30,775 nt of DNA from CALNBC01 sp050945915. GTDB lineage: Bacteria > Bacillota > Clostridia > Christensenellales > CALWSW01. This document shows, one piece after another, positions 1 through 7,407 of the stretch. The number at the start of each line of letters is the position of its first letter. Position 1 is the first letter of the stretch. The position numbers and the translations under genes are program-made. The notes under the pieces were generated by a model. The model made no database searches and was not told the origin of the DNA. It saw only the letters and a list, made by a program, of their open reading frames with translations. The DNA lies in assembly GCA_050945915.1 (NCBI GenBank), contig JBMNTV010000017.1, positions 1 to 30,775 of the forward strand, written 5' to 3'.

Positions 1-478
1 CATAGGAAACGTCGTCCTCCTCCATGCCCAGCTCTTTGGCGATCTCTGCCATCGTTGGCTCCCGCATGCTGGCGTTCATCAGGTTCGTTCTGGCCTGAAG
101 GGCGCGGTACGCCGTATCCCTTAAGGAACGGCTGACCCTGACGGCGTTGTTGTCCCGAAGATAGCGGCGGATTTCGCCCATGATCATCGGAACGGCGTAA
201 GTGGAAAAGCGCACGTTGTAATTCTCGGGGTCAAAATTGTCGACTGCCTTGAGAAGTCCGATGCAGCCGACCTGAAAGATGTCGTCCAAGTGCTCACCGC
301 GATTCTGGAACCGCTGTATGACCGAAAGCACAAGCCTCAGATTGCCGAAAACAAACTCTTCCCGGGCCGCTTTGTCGCCGGCCTTGACGCGCTTCATCAG
401 CGCGTCCATCTGCTCTTTTTTCAATGTTGGAAGGGTGGAAGTATCCACACCGCAGATCTCGACCTTGTTTGGCTGCAT
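1..478 (-). CDS. sigG: RNA polymerase sporulation sigma factor SigG (partial, C-terminus outside window)
   Basis: Forespore-specific sigma-70 family factor that directs late forespore transcription. The 159 visible codons start at ATG 478-476, preceded by GGAGG with good spacing. The N-terminus reads NKVEICGVDTS, which is the SigG signature and separates it from SigF and SigB. Region 2 follows: NLRLVLSVIQRF, then the core-binding and -10-recognition segment with DDIFQVGCIGLLKA, DNFDP and RFSTYAVPMIMGEIRRYLRD. Region 3 begins near SRSLRDTAYRA, and the window edge cuts the gene there, so region 4 is missing. In B. subtilis sigG lies just downstream of sigE. Here its upstream side faces the aro operon divergently, with its own sigma-F-like promoter, and the neighbours beyond its 3' end are not visible. 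Confidence 0.93.
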   Translation of the reverse strand, partial: MQPNKVEICGVDTSTLPTLKKEQMDALMKRVKAGDKAAREEFVFGNLRLVLSVIQRFQNRGEHLDDIFQVGCIGLLKAVDNFDPENYNVRFSTYAVPMIMGEIRRYLRDNNAVRVSRSLRDTAYRALQARTNLMNASMREPTMAEIAKELGMEEDDVSY

Positions 479-506
479 GTTGCACCTCCGGAAATGTCAA
501 TGGAAA

Positions 507-536
507 TAGCGTTGCCACGCCCCAATGGTTTTATGC
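507..536 (-). promoter_or_regulatory. Sigma-F/sigma-G-type promoter of sigG
   Basis: On the minus strand GCATA (536-532) is followed by a 15-nt spacer and GGCAACGCTA (516-507). The sigma-F consensus in Bacillus is GYWTA, about 15 nt, GGNRANANTR, so the -35 is perfect and the -10 matches at most positions. The predicted start lies about 22 nt before the sigG ATG, leaving room for its GGAGG site. In B. subtilis sigG is transcribed by sigma-F and then by itself, so the location makes sense. This is pattern matching only. Confidence 0.55.
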
Positions 537-786
537 TGAAAAGCGTGACTGAAAAGGGGGTAAACGGGGGCAAAAAAGGGGCCGTTCCCGCCTGTGAACA
601 ACATGAATTCCAGGGAGTGCTGTGAGCAAAAAAGCGAAGCTTCTAATACCTGCGGCCACGAAGTTGTGCCTATATTCGCTTGGAAAATTTGCGGTCAAAT
701 TTTTCGCAGCAAACGCGGGTTGGAGGAAGGAGGGTCAAAAAAGGGGCACGATTTGGGAATTTTTGCACTGTATAACAACTTTGCTC
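537..786. other. Intergenic stretch with no supported gene
   Basis: This AT/GC-mixed stretch separates the divergent sigG and aro transcription units. Reading frames cross it in several registers, but none has a ribosome binding site with a recognisable protein, and the longest frames run through the attenuator terminator. I see no tRNA, T-box or other known leader motif here. Confidence 0.5.
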
Positions 787-815
787 TTGCATTTTGCCTT
801 TGGGCATGGTATCTT
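787..815 (+). promoter_or_regulatory. Predicted sigma-A promoter of the aro operon
   Basis: TTGCAT (787-792), a 17-nt spacer and TATCTT (810-815) resemble a housekeeping promoter. The predicted start is near 822, about 20 nt before the leader peptide ATG and about 200 nt before aroF, a leader length suited to attenuation. Confidence 0.5.
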
Positions 816-844
816 GAAAAAACATTGATGAGAAGGAGCCTTCG

Positions 845-952
845 ATGGCCAGCTTCAAACGCGCATCCGAATACCGCTATTTCAGCTTTACCTATTATTA
901 TCTGGGTAAGGCTATTTTCGGTTTGGCTGAATGCGCGTGCAGGGTTTTTTGA
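845..952 (+). CDS. Phe/Tyr-rich leader peptide of the aro operon (35 aa)
   Basis: A short gene with a good ribosome binding site (AAGGAG at 833-838, 6 nt before ATG 845). Of its 35 codons five are Phe (4, 13, 15, 25, 35) and five are Tyr (10, 12, 17, 18, 19). There is no Trp codon. Codons 10-19 alone hold seven aromatic residues, ending in three consecutive TAT codons at 893-901. The stop codon TGA (950-952) lies 19 nt before an intrinsic terminator that stands directly in front of aroF. The composition, position and terminator are those of a leader peptide for ribosome-mediated attenuation, comparable in principle to PheL of E. coli. It probably has no function as a protein. It is too short for routine gene calling and is likely unannotated. 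Confidence 0.85.
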   Translation: MASFKRASEYRYFSFTYYYLGKAIFGLAECACRVF

Positions 953-1000
953 CGGGGAATCCGTGTATCATAACCGCAGCCGGACCGGCTGCGGTTTTTT
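883..1000 (+). promoter_or_regulatory. Phe/Tyr attenuator with mutually exclusive RNA hairpins
   Basis: Four segments can be drawn. Segment 1 (883-892, CAGCTTTACC) can pair imperfectly with segment 2 (920-929, GGTTTGGCTG), and alternatively with 905-913. Segment 2, extended to 919-929, pairs along all 11 positions (two G-U) with segment 3 (977-987, CAGCCGGACCG). Segment 3 contains most of the 5' arm of the terminator 972-982/986-996 (segment 4). A ribosome stalled at Phe or Tyr codons 13-19 (881-901) would cover segment 1, free segment 2, allow 2:3 and prevent the terminator. A ribosome that finishes at 952, or no translation, would allow 1:2 and the terminator. The pairings are seen in the sequence; the mechanism is inferred. 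Confidence 0.75.
972..1000 (+). terminator. Intrinsic terminator in the aro leader
   Basis: An 11-bp perfect stem, AACCGCAGCCG (972-982) with CGGCTGCGGTT (986-996), has a 3-nt loop and a run of T to position 1000. It sits between the leader peptide and aroF, so it must be conditional if the operon is to be expressed. Confidence 0.9.
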
Positions 1001-1024
1001 ATATTTTTCGGAGGGTAACACACC

Positions 1025-2038
1025 ATGATCGTCATACTCAAGTGCAATCCAAACAGGGATCAGCTGGAAAATCTGATCAACTGGCTGCAAAGCAAGGGCA
1101 TCCAGATCCACACCAGCGTCGGCATGACCCACACCATCCTGGGTCTGGTGGGGGACACTTCGGTGCTGGACATCGACCTGATCGCCGCGCTGGACATCGT
1201 GGAGTCCATCAAGCGCGTCCAGGAGCCGTACAAGAATGCCAATCGCAAATTCCACCCGGACGATACGGTGATTCAAGTCGGAAACGCCCAGATCGGCGGC
1301 GGAACCCTCACGGTTATGGCGGGGCCGTGCTCCGTGGAAACGGAGGAACAGATCGTCACCGTCGCAAAGGCGGTCAAGGCCAGCGGCGCGACGCTGCTCC
1401 GCGGCGGGGCTTTCAAGCCCAGAACTTCACCCTACTCCTTCCAAGGTTTGGGGGCGGAGGGGATCCGGCTGCTGGCCCTTGCCAAGAGGGAGACCGGCCT
1501 GCCCATCGTCACGGAGATCATGGAAGTCTCCCAGCTTGACCTTTTTGACGATGTGGACGTCATCCAGGTGGGCGCCCGGAATATGCAGAATTTCAATCTG
1601 CTCAAAGCCCTGGGCGGCCAGCCAAAGCCTGTCATGATCAAACGAGGACTTTCCTCTACTTACGAGGAATGGCTGATGAGCGCGGAATACGTCATGTCCG
1701 AAGGCAACCAGAACGTCATCCTCTGCGAGCGCGGCATTCGCACCTTCGAGACCTACACCAGAAACATTCTGGATGTGGCCTCCGTCCCGGTGTTGCGCCA
1801 GCTTTCCCATCTTCCCGTCATCGTCGACCCCAGCCACGCGACGGGAAAGTCCGCCCTGGTTCCGCCCCTGGCGATGGCTGCCGTTGCAGCCGGGGCGGAC
1901 GGGCTGCTGATCGAGGTGCACAACGACCCCGCCTGCGCCCTTTGCGACGGGCCCCAGTCCCTGCGCCCTGAAGCCTTTGAAAAGCTGGCGAAAAGGCTGT
2001 TCGCCATGCACGAATTTCTGAAAGACGCGGAGGATTGA
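1025..2038 (+). CDS. aroF: 3-deoxy-7-phosphoheptulonate synthase (DAHP synthase, type I-beta with regulatory domain)
   Basis: First enzyme of the shikimate pathway: condenses phosphoenolpyruvate and erythrose 4-phosphate to DAHP. The 337 residues match the length of the Thermotoga-type enzyme. Residues 1-80 form the N-terminal ferredoxin-like domain that in this subfamily confers inhibition by Tyr or Phe. The catalytic barrel follows with MAGPCSVE (C102), LRGGAFKPRTSPYSFQG, IQVGARNMQN, KRGLSSTYEEW and VDPSHATGKS. The expected metal ligands are present as C102, H271, E297 and D308. ATG 1025 follows GGAGGG with suitable spacing, just after the attenuator terminator. So the enzyme is probably controlled twice, by attenuation and by allosteric feedback. 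Confidence 0.97.
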   Translation: MIVILKCNPNRDQLENLINWLQSKGIQIHTSVGMTHTILGLVGDTSVLDIDLIAALDIVESIKRVQEPYKNANRKFHPDDTVIQVGNAQIGGGTLTVMAGPCSVETEEQIVTVAKAVKASGATLLRGGAFKPRTSPYSFQGLGAEGIRLLALAKRETGLPIVTEIMEVSQLDLFDDVDVIQVGARNMQNFNLLKALGGQPKPVMIKRGLSSTYEEWLMSAEYVMSEGNQNVILCERGIRTFETYTRNILDVASVPVLRQLSHLPVIVDPSHATGKSALVPPLAMAAVAAGADGLLIEVHNDPACALCDGPQSLRPEAFEKLAKRLFAMHEFLKDAED

Positions 2039-2040
2039 CC

Positions 2041-2877
2041 ATGAATGTCGGCATTGTTGGCCTTGGACTGATCGGCGGCTCCATGGCAAAGAGCATCAAA
2101 AACCGCACGCTCCACACGGTTTTTGGATCGGATACGAACGCCGAAACCATGACCTTTGCGCGCCTGTGCGGCGCCGTTGACGGCCCGCTGACGGAGGAAA
2201 CGCTGGGAGAATGCGACCTCCTTCTGCTGGCGATCCGCCCGGCGGCAGCCGTACAATGGGTGCGCGCCAATGCTGCAAAAATCCCCCAAAAAGCCATCGT
2301 GGTGGACCTTTGCGGCATCAAGCGTTCCGTCTGCGAGCAAATCGAGCCCATCGCCAAAGAACACGGCTTTTCCTACATCGGCGGGCATCCGATGGCGGGC
2401 AGGGAGCGCAGCGGCTTCGTCAGTTCGACGGATGACCTCTTTTGCGGGGCATACATGATCCTTACCCCCAACGAGCGGACGGGCATGGAACTGCTGGAAA
2501 CCTTGAAGCATTTCTTTGTGGACATCGGTTTTGCGGGGCTGACCTTTTCCACCCCGGAGGAGCACGACCGCATCATCGCGTACACCTCCCAGCTGGCGCA
2601 CATCACCTCCAGCGCCTATGTCAAGTCGCCGGAGGCGATGCTTCGGCGGGGATTTTCCGCCGGAAGTTACAGGGACATGACCCGGGTCGCCAGGCTGGAT
2701 GAAGACATGTGGACGGAGCTTTTCCTGGGCAACGTGGATCACCTCACGACACAGCTGGAGATTCTGATCGGCAATCTGAATGAATACCTCGCCGCCCTGA
2801 AAGAGAAGGACGAAACAAGGCTGCGCGACCTTTTGCGGGAAGGCAGGGAAAAAAAGGCCGCGGCAGGAGGGAATTGA
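2041..2877 (+). CDS. tyrA: Prephenate dehydrogenase
   Basis: Converts prephenate to 4-hydroxyphenylpyruvate, the precursor of tyrosine, with reduction of NAD(P). The 278 residues open with the dinucleotide-binding motif GLGLIGGS (residues 7-14). The family motif GGHPMAG, with the likely catalytic H116, and the C-terminal helical dimerisation region are visible. There is no C-terminal ACT domain, unlike some Bacillus homologues, so allosteric Tyr inhibition would have to act differently. I chose ATG 2041, which has GGAGG about 8 nt upstream, over a TTG six bases earlier that overlaps the aroF stop. The gene is 2 nt from aroF and probably translationally coupled to it. Confidence 0.95.
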   Translation: MNVGIVGLGLIGGSMAKSIKNRTLHTVFGSDTNAETMTFARLCGAVDGPLTEETLGECDLLLLAIRPAAAVQWVRANAAKIPQKAIVVDLCGIKRSVCEQIEPIAKEHGFSYIGGHPMAGRERSGFVSSTDDLFCGAYMILTPNERTGMELLETLKHFFVDIGFAGLTFSTPEEHDRIIAYTSQLAHITSSAYVKSPEAMLRRGFSAGSYRDMTRVARLDEDMWTELFLGNVDHLTTQLEILIGNLNEYLAALKEKDETRLRDLLREGREKKAAAGGN

Positions 2878-2880
2878 CGG

Positions 2881-3948
2881 ATGACGCACAGGGTTTCCAT
2901 CAACACCAAAAACAGTTACGATGTGTTCATCGGATCCGGCCTGCTCAAGGACTGCGGCGGGATCATCCGTTCAAAAGTGGGGCTTTGCCGCACGGCTGTG
3001 GTGACGGACAGCGCGGTGGAAAAGCTTTATCTTCCCAAGGTGGAAGAAAGCCTGAGGCAAGCGGGGTTTGAGGTCTGCGCCTTTTCCTTCCCCGCCGGCG
3101 AAGGGTCGAAAAACATGGCCACGCTTTCTGAACTCCTGGAGTTCCTGGCAAACAATCAGCTGACGAGGACGGACTGCGTCGTCGCCTTGGGCGGCGGGGT
3201 GGTGGGGGATCTGGCGGGCTTTGCCGCGGGCTGTTACCTGCGCGGCGTACGGTTCGTGCAGCTCCCCACCACGCTGCTCGCCGCTGTGGATTCCTCCGTC
3301 GGCGGCAAAACGGCCATCGATCTTTCCGCGGGCAAGAACCTTGCCGGGGTATTCCACCAGCCTTCGACGGTCATCTGCGACACGGACTGCTTGAACACCC
3401 TCCCGGACGAAATTTTTGCCTGCGGCGTGGCAGAGGCGATCAAAGCGGGGATTTTGGATGGCGAAGCCCTTTTTTCCCTGCTGGAAACGGGCGGGGCGAA
3501 GGAGAACATCGCAAACATCATCGCCCGCTGCGTGGCGTTCAAAGCAAAAGTGGTGGAAAAGGACGAGTTTGAAACCGGCATCCGCAAAACCCTGAACCTG
3601 GGACACACCGTAGGCCACGCGATTGAAACGTGCAGCGGCTATACCATCCCCCACGGCCAGGCGGTGGCGATGGGCATGGCGGTCATCGCCCGGTCCGCCG
3701 TTTCGCAGGGTTTGTGCAGCCGCGAAACCGCCCGGCGCATCCTGAACGCGCTGCAAAAAAACGGCCTTCCCGCGATAACCCGCTTTTCCTCAAAGGAACT
3801 GGCGGATGCTGCGCTGAAGGACAAAAAGCGGGCGGGGGGCGCTATCACCCTGGTCATGCCCAGGGAAATCGGCAACTGCACACTGGAAACCCTGCCCATT
3901 GACCGGCTGCAGCCCATCATCGAAGCGGGATTGGAGGGCATAACATGA
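2881..3948 (+). CDS. aroB: 3-dehydroquinate synthase
   Basis: Second shikimate pathway step: cyclises DAHP to 3-dehydroquinate using NAD+ and a divalent metal. The 355 residues are a usual length. Visible motifs are GGGVVGDLAGF (104-114, nucleotide binding), LPTTLLAAVDSSVGGKTAID (129-148, with K143), the metal-ligand region CGVAEAIKAG, and LGHTVGHAIE with two conserved histidines. It begins 3 nt after tyrA and overlaps the next gene by 4 nt (ATGA), so the genes are probably translated together. Confidence 0.97.
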   Translation: MTHRVSINTKNSYDVFIGSGLLKDCGGIIRSKVGLCRTAVVTDSAVEKLYLPKVEESLRQAGFEVCAFSFPAGEGSKNMATLSELLEFLANNQLTRTDCVVALGGGVVGDLAGFAAGCYLRGVRFVQLPTTLLAAVDSSVGGKTAIDLSAGKNLAGVFHQPSTVICDTDCLNTLPDEIFACGVAEAIKAGILDGEALFSLLETGGAKENIANIIARCVAFKAKVVEKDEFETGIRKTLNLGHTVGHAIETCSGYTIPHGQAVAMGMAVIARSAVSQGLCSRETARRILNALQKNGLPAITRFSSKELADAALKDKKRAGGAITLVMPREIGNCTLETLPIDRLQPIIEAGLEGIT

Positions 3949-5198
3949 ACGTAACAGTAACCCCTGCCCCCCTTGGCGGGACGATCGCGGCGATTCCCTC
4001 CAAATCCGACGCCCACAGGCTGATGATCTGCGCAGCCCTGGCGGACAAACCGACGGAACTCGCCCTTTCCCAAAGCTCGGAGGACATCGACGCCACCATC
4101 GGCTGCCTGCGCGCCCTGGGGGCAAAACTGGAGTGGGTCGGCAGCAGCCTGCGCATTTCCCCCATCGAAACACCCGCTTCTTTCCCGATTCTGGACTGCG
4201 GCGAAAGCGGCTCCACCTTGCGGTTTCTGCTTCCCGTGGCCGCGGCATTGTGCCAGCAAGCGCAGTTCATCGGCAGCGGCAGGCTGCCGGAGCGCCCCCT
4301 GTCCCAGCTGATTGCCGCCTTAAAACCCCATGGCGTCGCTTTTTCTGCGGAAAAGCTCCCCCTGATTACCACAGGCCGCCTGCAAAGCGGCGAGTTCACC
4401 CTTCCCGGCAATGTCAGCTCCCAATACGTCACGGGGCTGCTTCTCGCCCTGCCGATGCTTTCGGGGGACAGCAGGATCACCCTGACCACCCTGCTGGAGT
4501 CCGCAGCTTATGTGGACATCACCCTCAGCGCGCTGGAAAAGTTCGGCGTCGCCGTGCAACGGCAAAAGGACGGTTTTTTCATCCCCGGGGGCAGGCGTTT
4601 TCGCTCTCCGGGAAAAGCAGAGGTAGAAGGCGACTGGTCCAACGCGGCGTTTTTCCTGTGCGCCGGAGCCATCGGCGGGGAAGTCTCCGTCACCGGGCTG
4701 AATCCAGCTTCCCCCCAGGGGGACAGGCGGATCGTTTCCCTGCTCCGCCGTTTCGGGGCGCGGATTGAGGAATCCGAAAACGGGATTACCGCCAAGCGCT
4801 CCCGCCTTATTGGGTGCGAGATCGACATCAACGAAACGCCGGACCTTCTGCCCGCCCTGGCGGTGGTGGCCGCCTTTTCGCAAGGGGAAACCCGCTTCGT
4901 CAACGCCGCGCGGCTGCGGCTGAAGGAGAGCGACCGTCTGACCTCCACCGCCAGCCTGATCAACGCCCTGGGAGGGAGCGCGACGGAGCTGCCCAGCGGC
5001 CTGGTTGTGCGCGGCAAAAAGCTCACCGGCGGCTATGCGGACAGCTTCCGGGATCACCGCATCGCCATGGCGGCGGCGGTGGCGGCGGTGGGATGCGAAC
5101 AGCCCGTCATCATCGCAGGCGCCGAATGCGCGGCAAAATCTTACCCCGCCTTTTATCGGGATTTTTGCAAGCTGGGAGGGATTGCAGATGTCATCTGA
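3945..5198 (+). CDS. aroA: 3-phosphoshikimate 1-carboxyvinyltransferase (EPSP synthase)
   Basis: Transfers the enolpyruvyl group of phosphoenolpyruvate to shikimate 3-phosphate. The 417 residues show the expected conserved blocks in order: IPSKSDAHRLMICAAL with K20, S21 and R25; DCGESGSTLRFLLP (around 84-97); the GRLPERPL block; VSSQYVTGLLLALP; NETPDLLPAL with the catalytic Asp; LKESDRL; and FRDHRIAMA near the C-terminus. The start overlaps the aroB stop by 4 nt. Its last bases overlap the aroC start by 11 nt. Confidence 0.97.
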   Translation: MNVTVTPAPLGGTIAAIPSKSDAHRLMICAALADKPTELALSQSSEDIDATIGCLRALGAKLEWVGSSLRISPIETPASFPILDCGESGSTLRFLLPVAAALCQQAQFIGSGRLPERPLSQLIAALKPHGVAFSAEKLPLITTGRLQSGEFTLPGNVSSQYVTGLLLALPMLSGDSRITLTTLLESAAYVDITLSALEKFGVAVQRQKDGFFIPGGRRFRSPGKAEVEGDWSNAAFFLCAGAIGGEVSVTGLNPASPQGDRRIVSLLRRFGARIEESENGITAKRSRLIGCEIDINETPDLLPALAVVAAFSQGETRFVNAARLRLKESDRLTSTASLINALGGSATELPSGLVVRGKKLTGGYADSFRDHRIAMAAAVAAVGCEQPVIIAGAECAAKSYPAFYRDFCKLGGIADVI

Positions 5199-6267
5199 GT
5201 TTGGAAAAAACATGAAAGTGACGGTTTTTGGTCAATCCCACGGGAAAGCCATCGGCGTGGTGATGGACAATTTGCCCGCCGGCGAAAAAATCGACGAAGG
5301 GGAACTTCTCTCCTTCCTGAAAAGACGAAAACCCGGCGGCGCCTTATCCACCCAACGGAAGGAGGAGGACCTTCCCATCTTCCTTTCCGGCGTGGTAAAC
5401 GGCAGAACCTGTGGCAGCCCCCTTTGCGCCATCATCCACAACAAGGATGCGCGCTCTGCCGACTATGATAATCTTTCCGATGTTCCCCGGCCCTCCCACG
5501 CGGATTACGCGGCTTTTGCCAAATGGGGCAGAAACGCAGACCTGCGGGGCGGCGGGCATTTTTCCGGCAGGCTGACCGCGCCCCTGTGCGTCGCCGGGGG
5601 GATCGCCAAGCAGATCCTCGCCCGGCGGGGGATCTTCGTCGGCGCTCATTTGCAGGAGGTGGGGGGAATCAAGGATGCGCCCTTCCCGCTTTGGCCGACC
5701 CGGGACCTGTTCGAGCAGATCGCCCAAAAACCCTTCCCTGTGATCGATGACGAGCGCGGCGAAGGGATGAAGGACGCCATCCTGCAAGCGGCAAAGGAAG
5801 GGGATTCCGTGGGCGGGGTCATCGAATGCGCGGCCATCGGCTTGCCCGAAGGACTTGGTTCGACGATGTTCGACGGGGTGGAAAACCGCATCGCGAGCGC
5901 GGTGTTCGGCATTCCGGCGGTGAAGGGCATCGAGTTCGGCGCGGGCTTTGCCAGCGCAAAAAAACGCGGCAGCGAGAACAACGACCCCTTCTTTATTAAC
6001 GATTCGGGCAGAATCGTAACCCAAAAGAACGACTGCGGCGGAATCCTGGGCGGGATCACCAACGGCATGCCCCTGGTATTTTGCGCCGCCTTTAAGCCGA
6101 CGCCCTCCATCGCCAAGCCCCAGCGCAGCATCAGCCTTTCGGAGAAACGGGAAGTGGAGCTGACCATCGTGGGCAGGCATGACCCCTGCATTGCCCACAG
6201 GGCGGTGCCGGTGGTGGAGGCTGTTGCCGCCATCGTGATTCTGGATATGCTGCTGGAGGTGAAATGA
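5188..6267 (+). CDS. aroC: Chorismate synthase
   Basis: Last common step: converts EPSP to chorismate with reduced FMN as cofactor. From ATG 5188 (GGGAGGG 7 nt upstream) it is 359 residues, a normal length. The frame stays open further upstream inside aroA, but that extension has no homology to the family. Motifs include FGQSHGKAIGVVMDNLPAG (14-32, catalytic H18), KPGGALSTQRKEED (48-61), GGGHFSGRLTA, and a C-terminal HDPCIAHRAVPVVEA segment. The gene overlaps aroA by 11 nt and pheA by 4 nt. Confidence 0.96.
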   Translation: MSSEFGKNMKVTVFGQSHGKAIGVVMDNLPAGEKIDEGELLSFLKRRKPGGALSTQRKEEDLPIFLSGVVNGRTCGSPLCAIIHNKDARSADYDNLSDVPRPSHADYAAFAKWGRNADLRGGGHFSGRLTAPLCVAGGIAKQILARRGIFVGAHLQEVGGIKDAPFPLWPTRDLFEQIAQKPFPVIDDERGEGMKDAILQAAKEGDSVGGVIECAAIGLPEGLGSTMFDGVENRIASAVFGIPAVKGIEFGAGFASAKKRGSENNDPFFINDSGRIVTQKNDCGGILGGITNGMPLVFCAAFKPTPSIAKPQRSISLSEKREVELTIVGRHDPCIAHRAVPVVEAVAAIVILDMLLEVK

Positions 6268-7406
6268 TGGACCTTTCCGATATCAGAAAAGAAATCAATC
6301 AGGTGGACGAGGAGATCCTAAAGCTCTTCATCCAGCGGATGCGGCTTTCTGAACAGGTCGCGCAATACAAAATGGAACACGGCCTGCCGATTTTGAACAA
6401 AGCGCGGGAACGGGAGATCCTGGCCAAAGTGCAGGAGGAGTCCGGCGACCTGGAGCAGTATGCCTATTACCTGTTCCACGATCTGATCGAGCTTTCCAAG
6501 GCAAGGCAGAGCGAGCTTTTCCGCCGCCCCTCAAAAGTGCGCGGCCAGATCGAGCGCGCTTTGCTCGCCGGGGAGGACGTGTTCCCCCGGTCCGGCACCG
6601 TCGCCTGCCAGGGTGTGGAAGGCTCTCATTCCCAGGCCGCTTGTGAAAAGCTGCTTCCCCGGGGCAACATCGTGTTCGTCAAAACCTTCGAGGCGGTGTT
6701 CGACGCTGTGGAGTCCGGGCTGTGCAAGTTCGGCGTGGTTCCCATCGAAAACAGCGCCAACGGCTCGGTTCGGCTGATTTACGAACTGTTGCAGCGCAAG
6801 CGCTTTTTCATCGTGCGCGCGGCGAATCTGTTCATCCGCCACGAACTGCTGGCAAACCCCGGCGCAGAGCTTTCAAAAATCCGCGAAATCTACTCCCACG
6901 AACAGGCCCTGGGCCAGTGCAGCAGGTTCCTTGCGTCCCTCGGGAGCAGCGTGATGATTACCCCCTGCGCCAACACTGCCCTGGCAGCCCAAATGGTCGC
7001 CGAATCCGGCAGGACGGACTGCGCGGCGATCTCCTCCCACCAGTGCGCGGCGCTTTACGGCCTGAAAACGATCAGGGACGATATCCAGGACAGCGACAAC
7101 AACTACACCCGCTTCATCTGCATTGCCAAGGAACCGGCGATTTACGCCGGCGCGAACCGGATCAGCCTGATCCTCCCCTGCGAAGACAAACCCGGCGCCC
7201 TTTACAGCCTGCTTTCCCAAATCGCCGTCCGGGGCATCAACATGAACAAGCTGGAAAGCTGCCCGGTGACGGGGCGACATTTTGAGTACATGTTTTTCCT
7301 TGAATTGGAAGCCTCCGTCAAGGAACGCGGTGTGCTGTCCATGCTGGAAGAGCTGGAAAGCAGCAGCGAAAACTGCATCTTCCTGGGCAATTATGCGATG
7401 GTGTAG
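6264..7406 (+). CDS. pheA: Bifunctional chorismate mutase / prephenate dehydratase (P-protein)
   Basis: Makes phenylpyruvate from chorismate through prephenate. Residues 1-90 are an AroQ-type chorismate mutase helix bundle (DLSDIRKEINQVDEEILKLF, then RMRLSEQVAQYK). Residues 111-290 are the prephenate dehydratase with GTVACQGVEGSHSQAA and the catalytic TRF motif (282-284). A C-terminal ACT domain follows, with PCEDKPGALYSLLS and the ESCP form of the ESRP motif, known in this family for Phe feedback binding. Two adjacent ATGs (6264 and 6267) are possible. The second is better spaced from GGAGG at 6255-6259; the first overlaps the aroC stop. Confidence 0.96.
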   Translation: MMDLSDIRKEINQVDEEILKLFIQRMRLSEQVAQYKMEHGLPILNKAREREILAKVQEESGDLEQYAYYLFHDLIELSKARQSELFRRPSKVRGQIERALLAGEDVFPRSGTVACQGVEGSHSQAACEKLLPRGNIVFVKTFEAVFDAVESGLCKFGVVPIENSANGSVRLIYELLQRKRFFIVRAANLFIRHELLANPGAELSKIREIYSHEQALGQCSRFLASLGSSVMITPCANTALAAQMVAESGRTDCAAISSHQCAALYGLKTIRDDIQDSDNNYTRFICIAKEPAIYAGANRISLILPCEDKPGALYSLLSQIAVRGINMNKLESCPVTGRHFEYMFFLELEASVKERGVLSMLEELESSSENCIFLGNYAMV

Positions 7407-7407
7407 C

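Noticed and set aside
953..1024. T-box or TRAP-type control of the aro leader
   Set aside because: I found no T-box bulge sequence or specifier stem and no series of GAG/TAG repeats; the leader peptide model explains the terminator better.
594..1028. Open frames crossing the sigG-aroF intergenic region
   Set aside because: They run through the attenuator terminator, lack ribosome binding sites and show no recognisable protein. Only the 35-codon leader ORF in another frame is supported.
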